Shown one piece after another: positions 30,885-43,500 of a stretch of 64,000 bases of DNA. The position numbers and the translations under genes are program-made. Within the stretch, counting starts at the first letter, position 1, and each line of letters begins with the position of its first letter. The notes below the pieces were generated by a model. It saw nothing but the letters and a program-made list of their open reading frames with translations. It searched no databases and was not told the origin of the DNA. This DNA is from Chondrosia reniformis (Eukaryota; Porifera; Demospongiae; Chondrillida; Chondrillidae), in NCBI GenBank assembly GCA_947172415.1, contig OX359190.1:4402001-4466000 (forward strand), given 5' to 3'.

Positions 30885-32102
30885 CTAAGCTTTTTGGCAT
30901 TTGGTCATAGGATTATTATTCTGTTGACGCACTATTTCCACATCCAACCAGGTAAGCAGTCTTCTAAACCTAAGGCCCTTGGCCTTCCTGTCACTTATGT
31001 GACCTTCCTGTCTCTTACTTCCCTTCTGATTGTCTGATTTCCTTCCCTGGTTGCATGGCTGCGATTCGTAGGTTGTTTTTCCCCTCACAGCCATAGCAAC
31101 AGAGTAGACCAGGCAGTTCAGGTGCCAGGCCGACCTAGGGCCTTCCTGCCACTTTATCTCCACCCAATCATTGGCCTCCTGAAGCAGTGCCGTATCAACA
31201 TGGTTGAACCGCACCGCCCCACAGGGTTTTCTACCAGAGAAATCCCCAGGTTTCCTTCGGAGACAGGCATCTTTTGCTTTGCGTAAAAGTTGAATTAGAT
31301 GATCATTGCCACTTGTCCTAGGAGTGGGATGGTCATGTGTAGGAGTTTCAACAGGGACTGAAGACAGTTCACCATTTTGTTCGGTCCCAGCCTGAACTTG
31401 GTGAAGCTCCTCCTGTACCTGGGTTCCCACACCTTCCTCCACAGTCCCAGTTAGGGTGGCTACACCACAAGATTCAGGTTCCACAAGGTTTAGTCTCGAG
31501 AGACCTTAACCTCTTTGGATTCTCCAAACTCTTGCAGTTAGCGGTACCTTTGTGGTTTTATGGTCTGGCATTGCAGCATTCCAAGCCTGGTACAACCGCT
31601 CGGTATACCCCTTTTCCATGGGCTTACTTTCTCGGTAGAGCTCCATGAGGATATTATCCCTCTGAAGGTTCCAGATCACCCCTTGGATCCTTCGCCTTCT
31701 AGAGGCACCTTGCGGTGCGTCATTAACCAAATCTAAATCTCGGCTACCCGTTACTTGCAGTACTCCGTCTCCTACCAAGTTCCTTTTGGCTTAGAAGGCG
31801 AGGGTTCGACCGGTCTGAGGCAAATGTGGGGATTTGCTCAGCCATTCCCACTCTAAACGCTTCTGATAGCCACCTCTTTTGGGTTCAGATCGCTCATAGT
31901 AATCAATTAGTGCCCCAACCATTTCCTCAGTCCAGAGGGCTGGTTGGCCTGTCACAGGGACCGAAGAAAGGCTATTACATTCAGGTACATCTACCTGTGA
32001 GGCACCAGTGGAATCACCTATTCTGGTTGACCCAGGGTTTTCTTCACCACTAGTGCACCTAAGCCACAGCCTGTCTTGAAAATTATCATTCTCGTGACGC
32101 AA
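30885..32102 (-). pseudogene. RLE LINE N-terminal region
   Basis: Three frames in series: 31791-32102, 31506-31778 and 30885-31484. Two Myb-like repeats, 'WTEEMVGALIDYYERSEPKRGGYQKRLEWEW' and 'WNLQRDNILMELYRESKPMEKGYTERLYQAWN', precede a Ser/Thr/Pro linker and 'RFNHVDTALLQEANDWVEIKWQEGPRSAWHLNCLVYSVAMAV'. Such repeats probably bind target DNA. Matches copy 1 at 60-70% or better by eye. Confidence 0.72.
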
Positions 32103-32679
32103 CGTAACCCAGTGAAACTGCCAGACGGGGGGTTAGCCCATGCTGACAGGGAGGTCGATTTAGCCACAGGATGCCATATGAAGGGCTAAGCACCCTTCTC
32201 CATCGGGGGGTTGAAATGGACAATACCCATCCTCGTGTCAGCTCGGAACCACAGCCTCCAATTCCCACGACTAATCCGGTAATTTCCTGACCTACAGCAT
32301 CTTTGATAGGAAATGGCACACTTCTTGGGCAGAACTTGGGCTGTGCACCTTCCTTGAGTGTAAGAGAAGACTTCAGGTTGCGCACCACACCCAATTCCTT
32401 GTTAAAGACATCCTGGTGTCTCTCTAAAAGACCCTACAATGTAACAAAAGTGTCCCGCCTTAGGTGATTGACACTGTCAGTTGAGTGTTTCCAGTCCAAC
32501 TACAAATGTGCTAACCAATCCCTACCCATCAAGGTTGGCCCAGTACCACCTATGACTAGCAGTGGTAGGTCTTTGACTGGGTTGCATAGACAACGTTGGT
32601 CTGGAACTCATCACACATCTTTATTGCTTCATTGGTGTATGTGCGAAGGATAACAGGCGTCTGTTTCAATGGCATGTTT

Positions 32680-32879
32680 TGATACAATTGCTAAGTCATC
32701 ATTTCAGATATCACTGACCGAGCAGCCCCTGTGTCAACTTCCACATGAACCTCCTTGCCTTTGATAGCCATAGCTACAACCATGGGTGAATTCTCTGTGT
32801 GGCCTAACATGAAGAGAGGGTGGTCCTGGGGACCAGGCTCCACATCTGGGGACTCTCTAGCCACATGATTGTGTCCCAC
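32680..32879 (-). pseudogene. gypsy aspartic protease fragment
   Basis: 'MVVAMAIKGKEVHVEVDTGAARSVIS' contains the DTGA active-site motif of retropepsins. A stop follows soon (MMT*), and only scattered RT-proximal residues ('LTLKEGAQPKFCPRSVPFPIKDAVGQE', 32394-32290) continue. Confidence 0.8.
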
Positions 32880-32980
32880 TTGTACCTTCTTGGAGCGACA
32901 GACCTTAGCTACTTGGCCTACCTTCCCACAATTGTGTCCTTGAATTTACATGAATTGGCTTTATGCTTAGTGCTACCACA

Positions 32981-33594
32981 TCAGTAACACTTGGGCTTGG
33001 AACTGCGTTTCCCCTTTGCATTGCCTACAGAAGATGAGGATTGATAGGACACTGTGGAAGCTTGCTCAGCACCCTTTAACTGCTGAGTATTGTTGTTGGC
33101 AGCCTTGATGCTGAGTGCTATGGTGAGAGCCTTAGAGAAGGTCAAGTGAGACTCAGCTAGCAGACGCTTTTGTGTGCTTTGACTGTTCATGCCACAGACC
33201 AAACAGTCACGAAGTGCCTCATCAAGATTGCCACCAAACTGACATGTGTGAGTTAACCGTTTTAAATCTGCCTGATACTCGGCAATTGACTTAGTGAGTG
33301 CTTGCATCCTTCGATGAAAATGAAAGCGTTCGGCAATGATAACAGGCTTAGGATCCAAGTGTGCCTTTAGAACATCAACTAGTTGATCATATGAGCGATT
33401 ACTAACCTGTGTAGGTGAAACCAAATTCCTTAGAAGCCCATACATCTTTGCTCCTTTTACACTAATTAAAACAGGAACCATCGCTTCCTTAGTGATTCCA
33501 TTGGCCCTGATAAATCTTGAAGTCTCTCCAAATAACTAGAGATAGACTCAACTTCAGACTAAAACTCTCACATACTGCCAATAGTCGCCATCCT
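32981..33594 (-). pseudogene. gypsy gag
   Basis: Begins at an ATG near 33594 ('MATIGSM', then stops) and is open from 33481: 'PVLISVKGAKMYGLLRNLVSPTQ', 'LVDVLKAHLDPKPVIIAERFHFHRRMQ', 'EYQADLKRLTHTCQFG', 'ALRDCLVCGMNSQSTQKRLLAE'. It ends at 'KPKCY', where a stop interrupts a CCHC knuckle (CYxCGSTKHKANSC). Typical Ty3/gypsy capsid order. Confidence 0.82.
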
Positions 33595-34276
33595 TCCCCG
33601 TCGCCAACTTTGTAATGTTCTATGGGTTTAAATAATTGAGCAAACTTCACTAGCTAAGTAACACACTTGAACTTCAATTATCTATTTCAATGAATGACAA
33701 AAACAATGCAATAGCACTTATATAAACAATAAAAATTTTCTACAAAAATAGTGAAGATGTAGGGATGGCACAAAAAGCATAGAAACAAGAAAGCGATGTT
33801 ACACAGTGAAGCATTAGCTATATATGCATGAATCATACAACACCCTTGCTTGTAGGATTCATGCGTAGCTTATGCTTCACTGTGTAACATCCCTTTCTTG
33901 TTTGTATGCTTTTTGTGCCATCCCTACATCTTCACTCTTTTTGTAGAAAATTTTTATTGTTCTCTAATTTCTGTACTTTTTATGGAGCATAAGCTAGGAA
34001 TAGACCATTTGCACACAAGGGTTTAGGAATTTCATTATGTATGACGTCACATCCGGCGGCGCTCCTATGGCCTTTTTAAGTACAGAAAAGATAGAATTCC
34101 GCATTCCATTCGTTTGACACTCGCAGGTGTCTAAACGGTGCCATATATTACGCTTATGTAAACACGACGTAAACGTATAGATCTTTGGCTTCGTAACGGC
34201 GTTCGAAGTAAAGAAATCGTCCGAAGCTCGAACGAAAACGAAAAGTTTCTGTAAAGTACATGTACGTAACGATGCA

Positions 34277-36194
34277 ATGTCTGCAGAAGCTGAAGAGAAC
34301 AGCAGTGGTAACCTAGTATCAGTGGTACTAACAGCAGAAGACATACCGGGAGCAAATTTATGCGAACCTTTCGAATCCCAAGCTGTGCCTGCGCTGAGAT
34401 GGTGGCTGTTATGCAGGGGAATTAAATCATTCACAGGTCTGAGAAAGGCTCAACTGATTAGTCGGTAAGACTGTAGACTTTTGATGCTTGCAAACGGTCA
34501 CTAATTGACAGAAGTCTATTGTTTCACCTTATAGCATACATCAAGCTATCAAGGACAGTGCCCCAATTGTGGATGTGGATGGATCATACCTCTACAAGAA
34601 AAAGAAGAAACTTGAAGACTCTGGACAAATGTTATCATTTTTGGGCCTGCCATCTGCTCCACTCACTGGCTGGGAGACTGTAACGGAAGCCAATGCCAAC
34701 AGCCTGGCCAAGAAAATCCCTCGGGTCACAAACGGTTTTGTTTATGCTTACCTTTCCACCCATGCTGGCCAGGGTAGTGGTAGTGGAACATTTAGGGCTC
34801 TTACACGGGGATACATTCACTGGGCATCAGGACGCATTAGCCTTCTGGAGATGAATGTCCAGCATCCTGAATACTGTCACATCAAATCAGTAATGAAGCC
34901 TTCCATGAAGCCTGGTAACTACAATGTGTGGATACTGCTTGGACACACTGGACCATTTGCCACTATTCGGTGTGCTACATGTGAATGTGCTGCTGGGTGA
35001 GTGTGCATACATGCCAAACATGCATGTAAATGTGCATGCTTGTCATATTTGAAGTGTTCTATGGTTGTTTATATCTCTTAACTGTATCACCATGCTGGAA
35101 ATCAGCAAGCTGTACACATGTTTCTGCACTGTTACATGCACTTGTGTCTGTAACAACACCTCAGTTCCAGTTACAGCCAAGTGAGTCCCCTGAAGTTCTA
35201 TTGAATATTCAGAGAAGGTTGTGCCAGTGACATCAAGGCCATGTGAGTGGAAACCCCCAAAAAGAGAAAGGAAAGTACCATGGCACTATCAGATACATCC
35301 TTTGAGAAGCCTGAGTATGGCAAGGAAAAGAAGAGAAAACTGGAGCCACTGGAGTATTTTGATCCTCGTCCTGTAGAATTTAGAGGAATTGCTTGTGCTA
35401 ACCTCCCAGCCCTTCTTGAAAAAATCCATGGTGAGCAGCTGTGCATATCACTGCTCTTTGACAAGCATTTTTGCTATTGGGATCAAAGTGGTAGCTCTAT
35501 GACAATCCCCACACCTCCAGATCCAGCAGTCTTAAGGAAAACGGTAGATGAAATTAAGGCCAGTCTAAACCTATCAGATGAAACCATATGAGAAATTGAA
35601 AGTGACACAAGACAACAGAGGAATTCTCCATTGTGGTACAATGTGAGGCGTTATAGAATCACTGCTTCAATGTTTGGTAATGTCCTTAGATGGAAACCTA
35701 CCACTCCTGATGTGTTGGTATTGAGCATTCTACAGCCAAAGCAGTTTAGCTCAGCTGCAACTGAATGGGGAATTCAGCCAGAACCCATTGCTATACAGCA
35801 GTACATTGAGTACAAACAAAGCCACGGTCATCCAAATTTGGCAGTTACCCCATGTGGTTTCCACATCAGTCAGTCACACCCGTACCTTGGTGCTACCCCA
35901 GATGGTGCAGTATTTGACCCATCAGCCCAGCAAGAATTTGGCTTTCTGGAAATCAAGTGTCAATATACACACCGGAATATTACACCAGTAGAAGCCTGCT
36001 CAACCTCTGGATTCTGCTGTTCACTGGAGGTTAATTTAGATAGTACTCCTCAACTTCTTCTACGCACAAACCACATTTACTCTGCACAGGTGCAGGGCCA
36101 AATGGACATTAGCAATAGACAGTGGTGTGACTTTGTAGTATACACCACAAGGGGTATTCATGTGCAGCGGATAGATTTTGACAAAGTCTACTGA
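34277..36194 (+). pseudogene. ISL2EU SWIM/YqaJ nuclease protein, spliced, with stops
   Basis: Exon 1 34277-34464 (SAP-like 'ALRWWLLCRGIKSFTGLRKAQLISR'), intron 34465-34534 (GTAAGA to TATAG), exon 2 34535-34996, intron 34997-35109, exon 3 from 35110. CATCECAAG joined to CTHVSALLHALV forms a SWIM zinc finger (CxC...CxH) across the second intron. YqaJ nuclease part 35631-36194: 'YRITASMFGNVLRW', 'HPYLGATPDGAVFD', 'FGFLEIKCQY' (PDG and ExK active site). Lesions: TGA at 35228, frameshift near 35245, TGA at 35589. YqaJ-type exonucleases are related to lambda exonuclease; the role in transposition is unknown. Confidence 0.83.
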
Positions 36195-36654
36195 GAGAGG
36201 ACACTTCTACCAAAGCTAACAGAGTTTTATGAAAACTGCTTAGGGCCAGAAATTGTTAGCCCTGTACATGTACTAGGACTTCCTGTACGTAATCTGAAAT
36301 GATAAGAGTCCATGAAGAAAATGCATTAAATGCAAACTAGTATATAGTTTGCATTTAATTCAGTTTCTTGTATATATGCATGGTCATGCAGGTCCTGCAT
36401 TGATTTGTAATTATATGCAGTAACACTTTTGTTGTAAAAAGTAAAGATGAGGTAAATGTGTCCACAGACAGCTAGGTGAATGAAATAAAAAACTAAAGAT
36501 GAGGTAATGTGTCCACAGACAGCTAGGTGAATGAAATAAAAACTAAAGATGAGATAAATGTGTCAACACAGACAGCTACGTGAATGAAATAAAACTAAAG
36601 ATGAGATAAATGTGTCAACACAGACAGCTACGTGAAATTAAACTATTAAGACTT
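36195..36654. repeat. Intergenic spacer with four 54-bp tandem repeats
   Basis: 36440-36645 holds about four units containing AAACTAAAGATGAGATAAAT and GACAGCTACGTGAATGAAAT. They lie between the convergent 3' ends of the two ISL2EU genes. Confidence 0.8.
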
Positions 36655-38197
36655 TCAGAGATCTTCCTGATCAGAATCTGACCACTCCTCACATTCACTT
36701 TCAGCTAGGCCTTCAATATACTCCTCTACATCACTTTCTGGTGTGCCTTGTGGTGGAGGCACAAGAGCAGGCTGGAAGTTGGAGAGGAATGCACACACCT
36801 GTACAATTTGTTTAATGAGCTGAGCCAAATTTAGGGGGACTACTTCATTGAAGATGGTAAAGTTCTTCAGCCTTCCAATTGCCCTTTCAACATGTATTCG
36901 GAGTGATGCAATCTTTCGGCCTTCTTGAACTTCAGGAGGTAATTGTCTTCTGCCCTCCATAAAAGGTGGAAGATTAAGTTCAATGTTGAGCTCCTTTAAC
37001 ATATCCCTTATAGTAAATCCCCTGTCAGCCATTATAGAAATACCAGGTTTGCCTTCCAGCGTTGTGAGGAACCCTGAAGTCCTAGTCAACTCGATATCGG
37101 ATATAGATCCAACAAACACTGGAGAGATATAACTTATGGCTCCATTAGGTGTACAAGCAACCAGAAACTTTGCAGTATTATGGTGTTTGTACTGGCTCCA
37201 AGTGGAAGACTGCATATGCAAATCTGATGGTGTTTGTATGAAAATTTCGCTTCCATCAATAATTGCATAGGTATTAGGATATTTTTCGCGGAACGAGTGT
37301 GGTAAAGTACCCACTACTTGTTCCACTGATGGTGACCAATCAAGCCCCTTCAAGTGATGATGCAAAAAACAAAGCCAAGTGGTTAAGTATCGAGACACAG
37401 AGCTTGCTGATATTCCGAATCTAAAGGCAAGGTCTTCAACCTTTAGATTGCGCCTAAGCCTAACTAGTAATAGAAATAGCTGATTCTTTGGGTCTAACTT
37501 ACGAGAGTACTGCTTTGACGAGGTTGTTCTCTTGATCCCCAGTAATTCAGTTTGTGAACAACAGGTCCCAAAAAACTCAAAGAAAGCAAGGAAAATTGCA
37601 AAAGAAGTAAACCTAGTATAGAAACAGAAAAGGTGGTCGTCATGCTGGACTTGCTCAATCCTGAAGTACTGTGGTTTGCTGAGGCTAGCCTTAAGACGAT
37701 CATCCTCAGCCTCTAGATACTCTATTCTAGCTAGTAAGGCAGTGTTCAGCAGTACCCCAGTGCTGTCTGATGGACTCTCCCTTGACTGCATCTGTGATGA
37801 AGAAGAAGCATCAGTGCCTTCGCCATACTCACTCAGACCTTCGTCATGCTGTCTTACTGAGCTGCTGGAAAAGCTGGAAGATGGTGTTTGAGGGCTACTT
37901 TGCTCAGCTTCTAGCTTAGTAGCCTCTCTTACCTTGGTTCTCTTAGCTCTGGGTAGCTTTCCTTTTATTGGTGAAGCGAATCGCTTCCCTATCGTCATTA
38001 GAGGATCTTTCTTCCAAGTCGCCCTCAGGAAAGTGCCTACAACACACGCGCGAATGGTCTCTCAGCTGCTCTTCGGCGATTCCAAAAACTCTAATCCATC
38101 CTGCTCTTCTACGTTCATCCTTCGGAAAACGATGAAAGGAAGCACTTGGATCAAGCGATGGTTTGTTACCGCACACGATACAGGTGTCTCCAGGCAT
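36655..38197 (-). pseudogene. ISL2EU transposase: THAP finger plus DDE domain, one frameshift
   Basis: 37943-38197 encodes a THAP domain: 'CIVCGNKPSLDPSASFHRFPKDERRRAGWIRVFG' to 'CCRHFPEGD' (C2CH). After a 1-base shift near 38010 the other frame continues 'MTIGKRFASPIKGKLPRAKRTK' and runs to 36655. DDE core: 'YAIIDGSEIFIQTP' (D), 'ISIMADRGFTIRDML' (D), 'RIHVERAIGRLKNF' (E), all intact, with an HTH before it ('LAFRFGISASSVSRYLTTW'). About 510 residues. THAP binds element ends, DDE cuts and joins. One frameshift is the only visible lesion. Confidence 0.88.
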
Positions 38198-38930
38198 TTG
38201 GATATATACTATATCTTGTTGGCTTTCGTTTGAACTTCAGCCGATTTCTTTACTTCGAATGCCGTTGCGAAGCCAAAGATCTATACGTTTACATCATGTT
38301 TACATAAGTGTAATAAACGGCACCGTTTAGACACTTGCGAGTGTTAAACGAATGGAATGCGGAATTCTCCTATCTTTTCTGTACTTAAAAAGGCCATAGG
38401 AGCGCCGCTGGATGTGACGTCACTTACATTCCACGCATACTTTACCTTCCGTGCAAATGGTCTATTCGTTGTATTTTAAACCACTTTGGTTTCGCAATCT
38501 TCGACTGAATATGACGTCATTAAAATGGCGAATTTATTGAGTTCTTGACTCTGGGGCCATGACAACTGTCATACTCAATAATAGCGTTATCGCTCTCGCT
38601 TTTACAAAAGAATACAGCTCAAAAAATTTAGAGTATTTTCGCTTAAGAAGTAGTCCAAAGGCTTATTTCGTTTTTTAGTTACAGCGGGCGAAGAAGATGA
38701 AGAAGAAGAAAACGAAAATGGGAGATTTCAAAGTTCATTCATTTGCCAACAGTACACGGTCGCTTGCCTTCAAGGCCAATTTATAGCATGGCTGTTCTAT
38801 ATTTAACTCTACATAGTCTCGTTTCGGCCATTTTCAGCCTATTACAGAATTTCGCTCCTATACCAATGTATGGGGAAAACGAAACAACTGGTACCATTCC
38901 TACATACAGAGTACTACCGTACTCTCTGAT

Positions 38931-39211
38931 ATAGCAAACCTTCTATATATGGCTTCAGAGACATAAAAACAGATCATTAATTAAGTCGATTTATCTCAAC
39001 ACAACTCTGTCATTCCAAGCATATGACCAATCCATCTTAGGACTTAGATGGTCATATGAAAGTAAAAAGAGAGTTGCATACAGAGAATCATATGGTGGCC
39101 TAAGTATTATTAATTATTATTATTCATAAACAGTTTAAAGAAAATAATAAGTAGCCGAAAGTCATTCACAACTAGACTAACGTTCCAAACAAATATACCA
39201 ACGACATTAAG
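38931..39211. repeat. Dispersed 130-bp repeat and AT-rich spacer
   Basis: 38932-39063 matches 27225-27352 in the same orientation; both follow a piece of the Helitron-derivative family. 39064-39211 shows nothing. Confidence 0.65.
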
Positions 39212-40573
39212 TATAATCAGGATAAAGTGAAGAGAACGGACCAGCAACGGATCATAACGAATGACGTCATGTGACATCACGGGGTATTACGTAATTGTTT
39301 ACTAAGTCTTTTACGGTCGACTATGAACAATAGTTCTCTTCAGGAAAAAGAACGTTACAGCACACTATTTCTTACTTTTGGAACGAAAAGGACTAAAGTA
39401 AAGGCAAAGTAGAAAAAGATAAGTGGATAGAAATCTTAAGTTTGTGCATCTATATGCGGTACAAGCCAGTAAAAAGAACGGGTTGTCTATGTATGCCTTC
39501 ACCCGTCGCTCTAACGTGTTAAAAGAAAGAATCGTATATATGATTGTATAAGCAGTTCGAATAGTATCTAATTTACAGAATAAAAGTTCGCGATGTGGGC
39601 CATGATGTTTTCCATGGTGTCGCTAGCTGTCTTGCCAAATCTCTCCCGCCACATAAACTCGTCAAGGTACGAGGGCAGCTGCTCAGCTCTGACACCCTTC
39701 ATCCTCTTTAGCTTTAGCTTTGACCGACTCCAGTAGGATTCCACATTTTGAGTGTGGACCCCATTTGGAGCGACAAAATTCACAGAGTGATTCACTATCT
39801 GATACTGGCTAACATTTGGCAGTGAGCCTACCCGCCTGTAGGCACTCTATTCATCAGAATGTATTGTAGTACCAGGGAGAACATGCTGCTGGATGATTGG
39901 GAGGAGTGTAGTAGTTGTTCTGTCTGGTACAAGCTCCATGTACCCAAGCGAAGGAGTGGTAGAAGTATCTACCATTCCAAAGACCCATTTCTCCTGTGTT
40001 GTTGCTTTGCCTCTGTGGTACTAGAGATTATGAAGATGTGTGCAATGTTGTAAATGTGATGTAATTCTGTAATTTGGGAAATTTTGTGTACCTTAGGTTT
40101 ATGTCTGAATTGACTTTCGTCTATCTGGACGACCTTCCCTGTTCCACCCAATGTAATGGTCATCTGCAACAATTGACGACTACAGATTTCCCTTAGCCAT
40201 TGATAGACAGCAATGGCCATGCGGTTTGAAACCCCTGCTTCTTCCTCCGCTTCAGAAACAGGGTACTGTCTAGCCCACCAATATAGCAGAATCAGCCACT
40301 TCTGCAACGTAATTCTGGACTTTTCAAAAAAGCTTCCGGAACGGATTGTAGCTGTTTTCCTGCAGTTGGCATTGGGGCACCTCCACCGATATAGATAGAT
40401 AGATAGAATTTTATTTTACAACAGGAATGCTGTATCTACAGTACACAGTAGATTTTCATACAGGTCCTGGAAAAAAAACAAAAACAAAAAGTTTAGTACT
40501 GAACAGTTAACAACAACAATATCAAAAGTAATGAAAATAGTGATCCATTCGATGAATAGTACAGTAGCTAATT

Positions 40574-43500
40574 CTACAAGTCAGAATCTCTTCTATGTCT
40601 AAGCACGGCATCCCTGAATAGCTTCCTCTCCTGTAACTCTCGGATAGTCGTGGGTAGATTATTAAACATCTTGGCACCTTGAAACTCAAAACTTGCGTGA
40701 TAAAATTTAGTCCTAGGATGTGGTAGCTGTAGTTTGGTTGAACCTCGAGTCTTTGCATAGTGTAGACTTGAGTTAGATGTAAACTTAGAGGAGAAGTAAG
40801 ATGGTGCTTGATTTGTAACACAACGATGGACCTGGCAGACCAATGCATTTCGTCTTCTCACTTCCAGAGTAGTCCACCCCAGTGTCCGTCTAAGCAATTC
40901 ACTACTTGTAAGTGGTGGCTTCCGCAAAATCAACCTGAGGGCATAGTTCTGCACCCTCTCTATGCGCTTGCTCAGTGTTGCCCCACAGGAGTTCCATACC
41001 ACCGAGCAGTAGTCCAGGTGTGGAAGCACAAACGCTTGGTATAACAGCTTCCTGATGTGGCAGGGCAGGTATGACCCAGCTCTTCTGATTGCTGCCAGCT
41101 TTCCCATGCACTGATTGTGTACCTTCTGAATATGGGCCTTCCACGTCAGATCCCTGTCGATCTCAACTCCAAGGTACCTCACACAACTTTGTTGTTGTAG
41201 CTCCACTTCCCCAATCTTCACCCGTACAGAGTCAGCCTCCTCACGCCTCCCTCTTCTGCTAAGGACCATCAGCTGTGTCTTTGCCACATTCAGTCTTAGT
41301 CCATTGGAGTAAATCCAAAGGGCTACTCTGCCTAGGTCCTTCTCCACTCTCTCTCCAAGCACCGTTGGGTCAGAGTCCGCTGAGTAGATGGCTGTGTCGT
41401 CTGCAAAAAGGTTAATGGATGTCTCCTGTACAACATCCGGTAAGTCATTCACAAACAACAGAAACAGTAGGGGTCCGAGGATAGATCCTTGGGGGACACC
41501 CATGGTGACCCTTGCCCACTCTGATGGAACACTGTTCAATACCACCCTCTGTTTCCTCCCTGACAAGTAGTCAGTGAACCATGCCAATTCTGCACCTTGT
41601 ATGCCATAGGCATTCAGTTTCCTCAGCAGCAGATCGTGATTGATGGTGTCAAAAGCTTTACTGAGATCAATCATTATTGTGGCTACAATCTGGCCAAGAT
41701 CCAGGGCTTTCTTCCAGTCATCAGTTGCTCTTAACAACACGTCTTGGGTTGATCTGTTTTGTCTGAACCCAGCTTGCTCTTCGTTCAGAATCCTATTCTT
41801 CTCCACGTACTCAAAGAGTTGGTCATAAACAATGCACTCAAATACTTTAGCTAACACAGGTATCACTGAGACAGGACGGTAGTTATTCACTTCATGTCTG
41901 TCCCCAGATTTGGGCACAGGCGTCACATTTGCCTCCTTCCACTCAGTTGGAAAATGACCTTGTGATAAGCTAGCATTGAGTATAGAAGTAAGACTATTGG
42001 ATATAGCAGGGGCAACCATTCGAAGGAGTTTGGCAGATAGACTGTCAGGTCCAGTGGCCTTTCGCTCGTCCAGTTGAGACAGTTTCTTTAGGACATCTTC
42101 CTCCAAGACAGCGGTAAATGAGAATTTGCTGAGAATGGGTTGTACATGGCATTCCAAGTTGGTTGATGATGATTGCTTTGAAGAGCTGAAGTGCTGCACA
42201 AACCCATTGGCAATGTCTGAGGGTTGAGCCAAGACTCTTCCTCCCCAGTTGATTGCATCAATAGCACCATTCACCTTCCTTCCCAGAGCAGTGTTGAGCT
42301 GCCTCCAGGTGAACCTGGGCTGATGGGAGATGTCCTTACATACTCTCCTAAAGTGCTCAGACTTGGCGACCCGCAATCTTCGGTTCACTTCATTTCTGAT
42401 AGCTTTGAATTTGTGCCAATCCTGCTCTGCACGGGTCTTTCGATGTTTCTTCCTATAGTAATTCCTAGTCCGCATCAAACTCCGCAACCCTGAATCGATC
42501 CAATCATCATCTTGATTCTTAGTCTTCATTCTAACCTTCATGAGTGGCGCATGCTTATCAACAACACTGAGGAAGAGGGTCATCCAGTAGCTCAATTTGT
42601 CATTGACGTCGTCAAAACTGTCTATTACCTGCCATGGAGCACTTTCTAGGTCTGATAGTAACGCTTTCTCTTCACACTTCTTGAAGCTTCTGACTGTACG
42701 CACCTTTGCTGGTAACTTCACCTCTTCTATGTGTTCACCAAAAATCATGAGATGGTCACTTCCTACACACTCGGTTGCTCCTGAAGAAGAAAACACATCA
42801 GGAGAAGAGGTAAAAAGAACATCCAGGAGAGTTTGTGAGTGGTCGGTGATGCGGGTTGGCTCTGAGATCAGCTGCTTAAGATTATTCTCACTCGTAATGA
42901 GGAGAAGTCTGTCAGTCTGAGAGGATGGAGTCAGTAAGTTGATGTTGAGGTCACCCATCAAGACCACATCCCTGCATTCGGCTGCCACCCTCTCCATCAT
43001 TACTTCAAAGTTGGAAAATACACTCAAGTCAGCATTTGGCGGTCTGTACATGTTGCCCAACAGGATAGTCATTTTGTTCAATCGCACTTCAACCCAAACA
43101 CACTCAATCTCGTCATCCTCTAGATCCAGTCGCCTCTTACTTTTGCATCTCTCTGGCACATACACTAGTACTCCCCCACCTCTGCTTTTGCGGTCACGTC
43201 TAAACAACTTATAGGAGGGTATGGCAACCTCACCATCAGGGACATCACTCTCCAGCCATGTCTCACTGATTCCGAAGATCGCAGGCCTCTTAGCATTAGT
43301 GAGAATGGATCGCAATTCATCCATCTTGTTTCGCAGGCATTGGGCATTGAGGTGGCAGAAGACAACCTTGTTGGTGCAGCTGTCTAGTGGCGATGAAGTT
43401 TTGGATATATCAAGCGGGCTGGGACGGAAGGTGTCCGTGGTCAGGCTTTCTTCAGCGAACGACAGCTCCTCAGATAAACACGATGCCCTGCTGTTGGCAA

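Larger units (their letters stand above)
28033..32272 (-). mobile_element. RLE-type LINE, copy 2, inserted in the gypsy element
   Basis: The 5' end at 32272 is set by comparison with copy 1 (homology stops at 1767). The 3' end is near 28033, after a GC-rich hairpin (GCCAGAAG/CTTCTGGC, 28086-28117). One decayed protein is spread over the frames between: Myb-like N-terminus, RT, CCHC finger, restriction-like endonuclease. It interrupts the gypsy RT N-terminus. Confidence 0.85.
27490..33640 (-). mobile_element. Ty3/gypsy-type LTR retrotransposon internal region, decayed and split
   Basis: In minus orientation: gag (33594-32981), zinc knuckle, aspartic protease (about 32879-32680), RT N-terminus (about 32400-32280), interruption by an RLE LINE, RT core (about 28000-27490). 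RNase H and integrase are missing; the 3' side ends at a family B repeat. No LTR pair found. Confidence 0.8.
34002..38463. mobile_element. ISL2EU-type DNA transposon with 2-bp AT target duplication
   Basis: Long inverted repeats (about 34002-34235 and 38230-38463) begin AGACCATTTGCAC and end with its complement, flanked by AT at 34000-34001 and 38464-38465. Copy 2 of the interrupted repeat has the empty site GGAATTCG at 21781-21788. Two convergent genes inside, one for a THAP/DDE transposase and one for a SWIM/YqaJ protein, are the known ISL2EU layout. Confidence 0.88.
33725..38930 (-). mobile_element. Non-autonomous Helitron derivative, copy 3, split by ISL2EU
   Basis: 33725-34001 is the 3' foldback (GATGTAGGGATGGCAC arms) and 38464-38930 is the body and 5' hairpin (end CTCTCTGAT). 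Joining them recreates the order of copy 2 exactly across the insertion site. It lies next to gypsy leader sequence. Confidence 0.82.
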
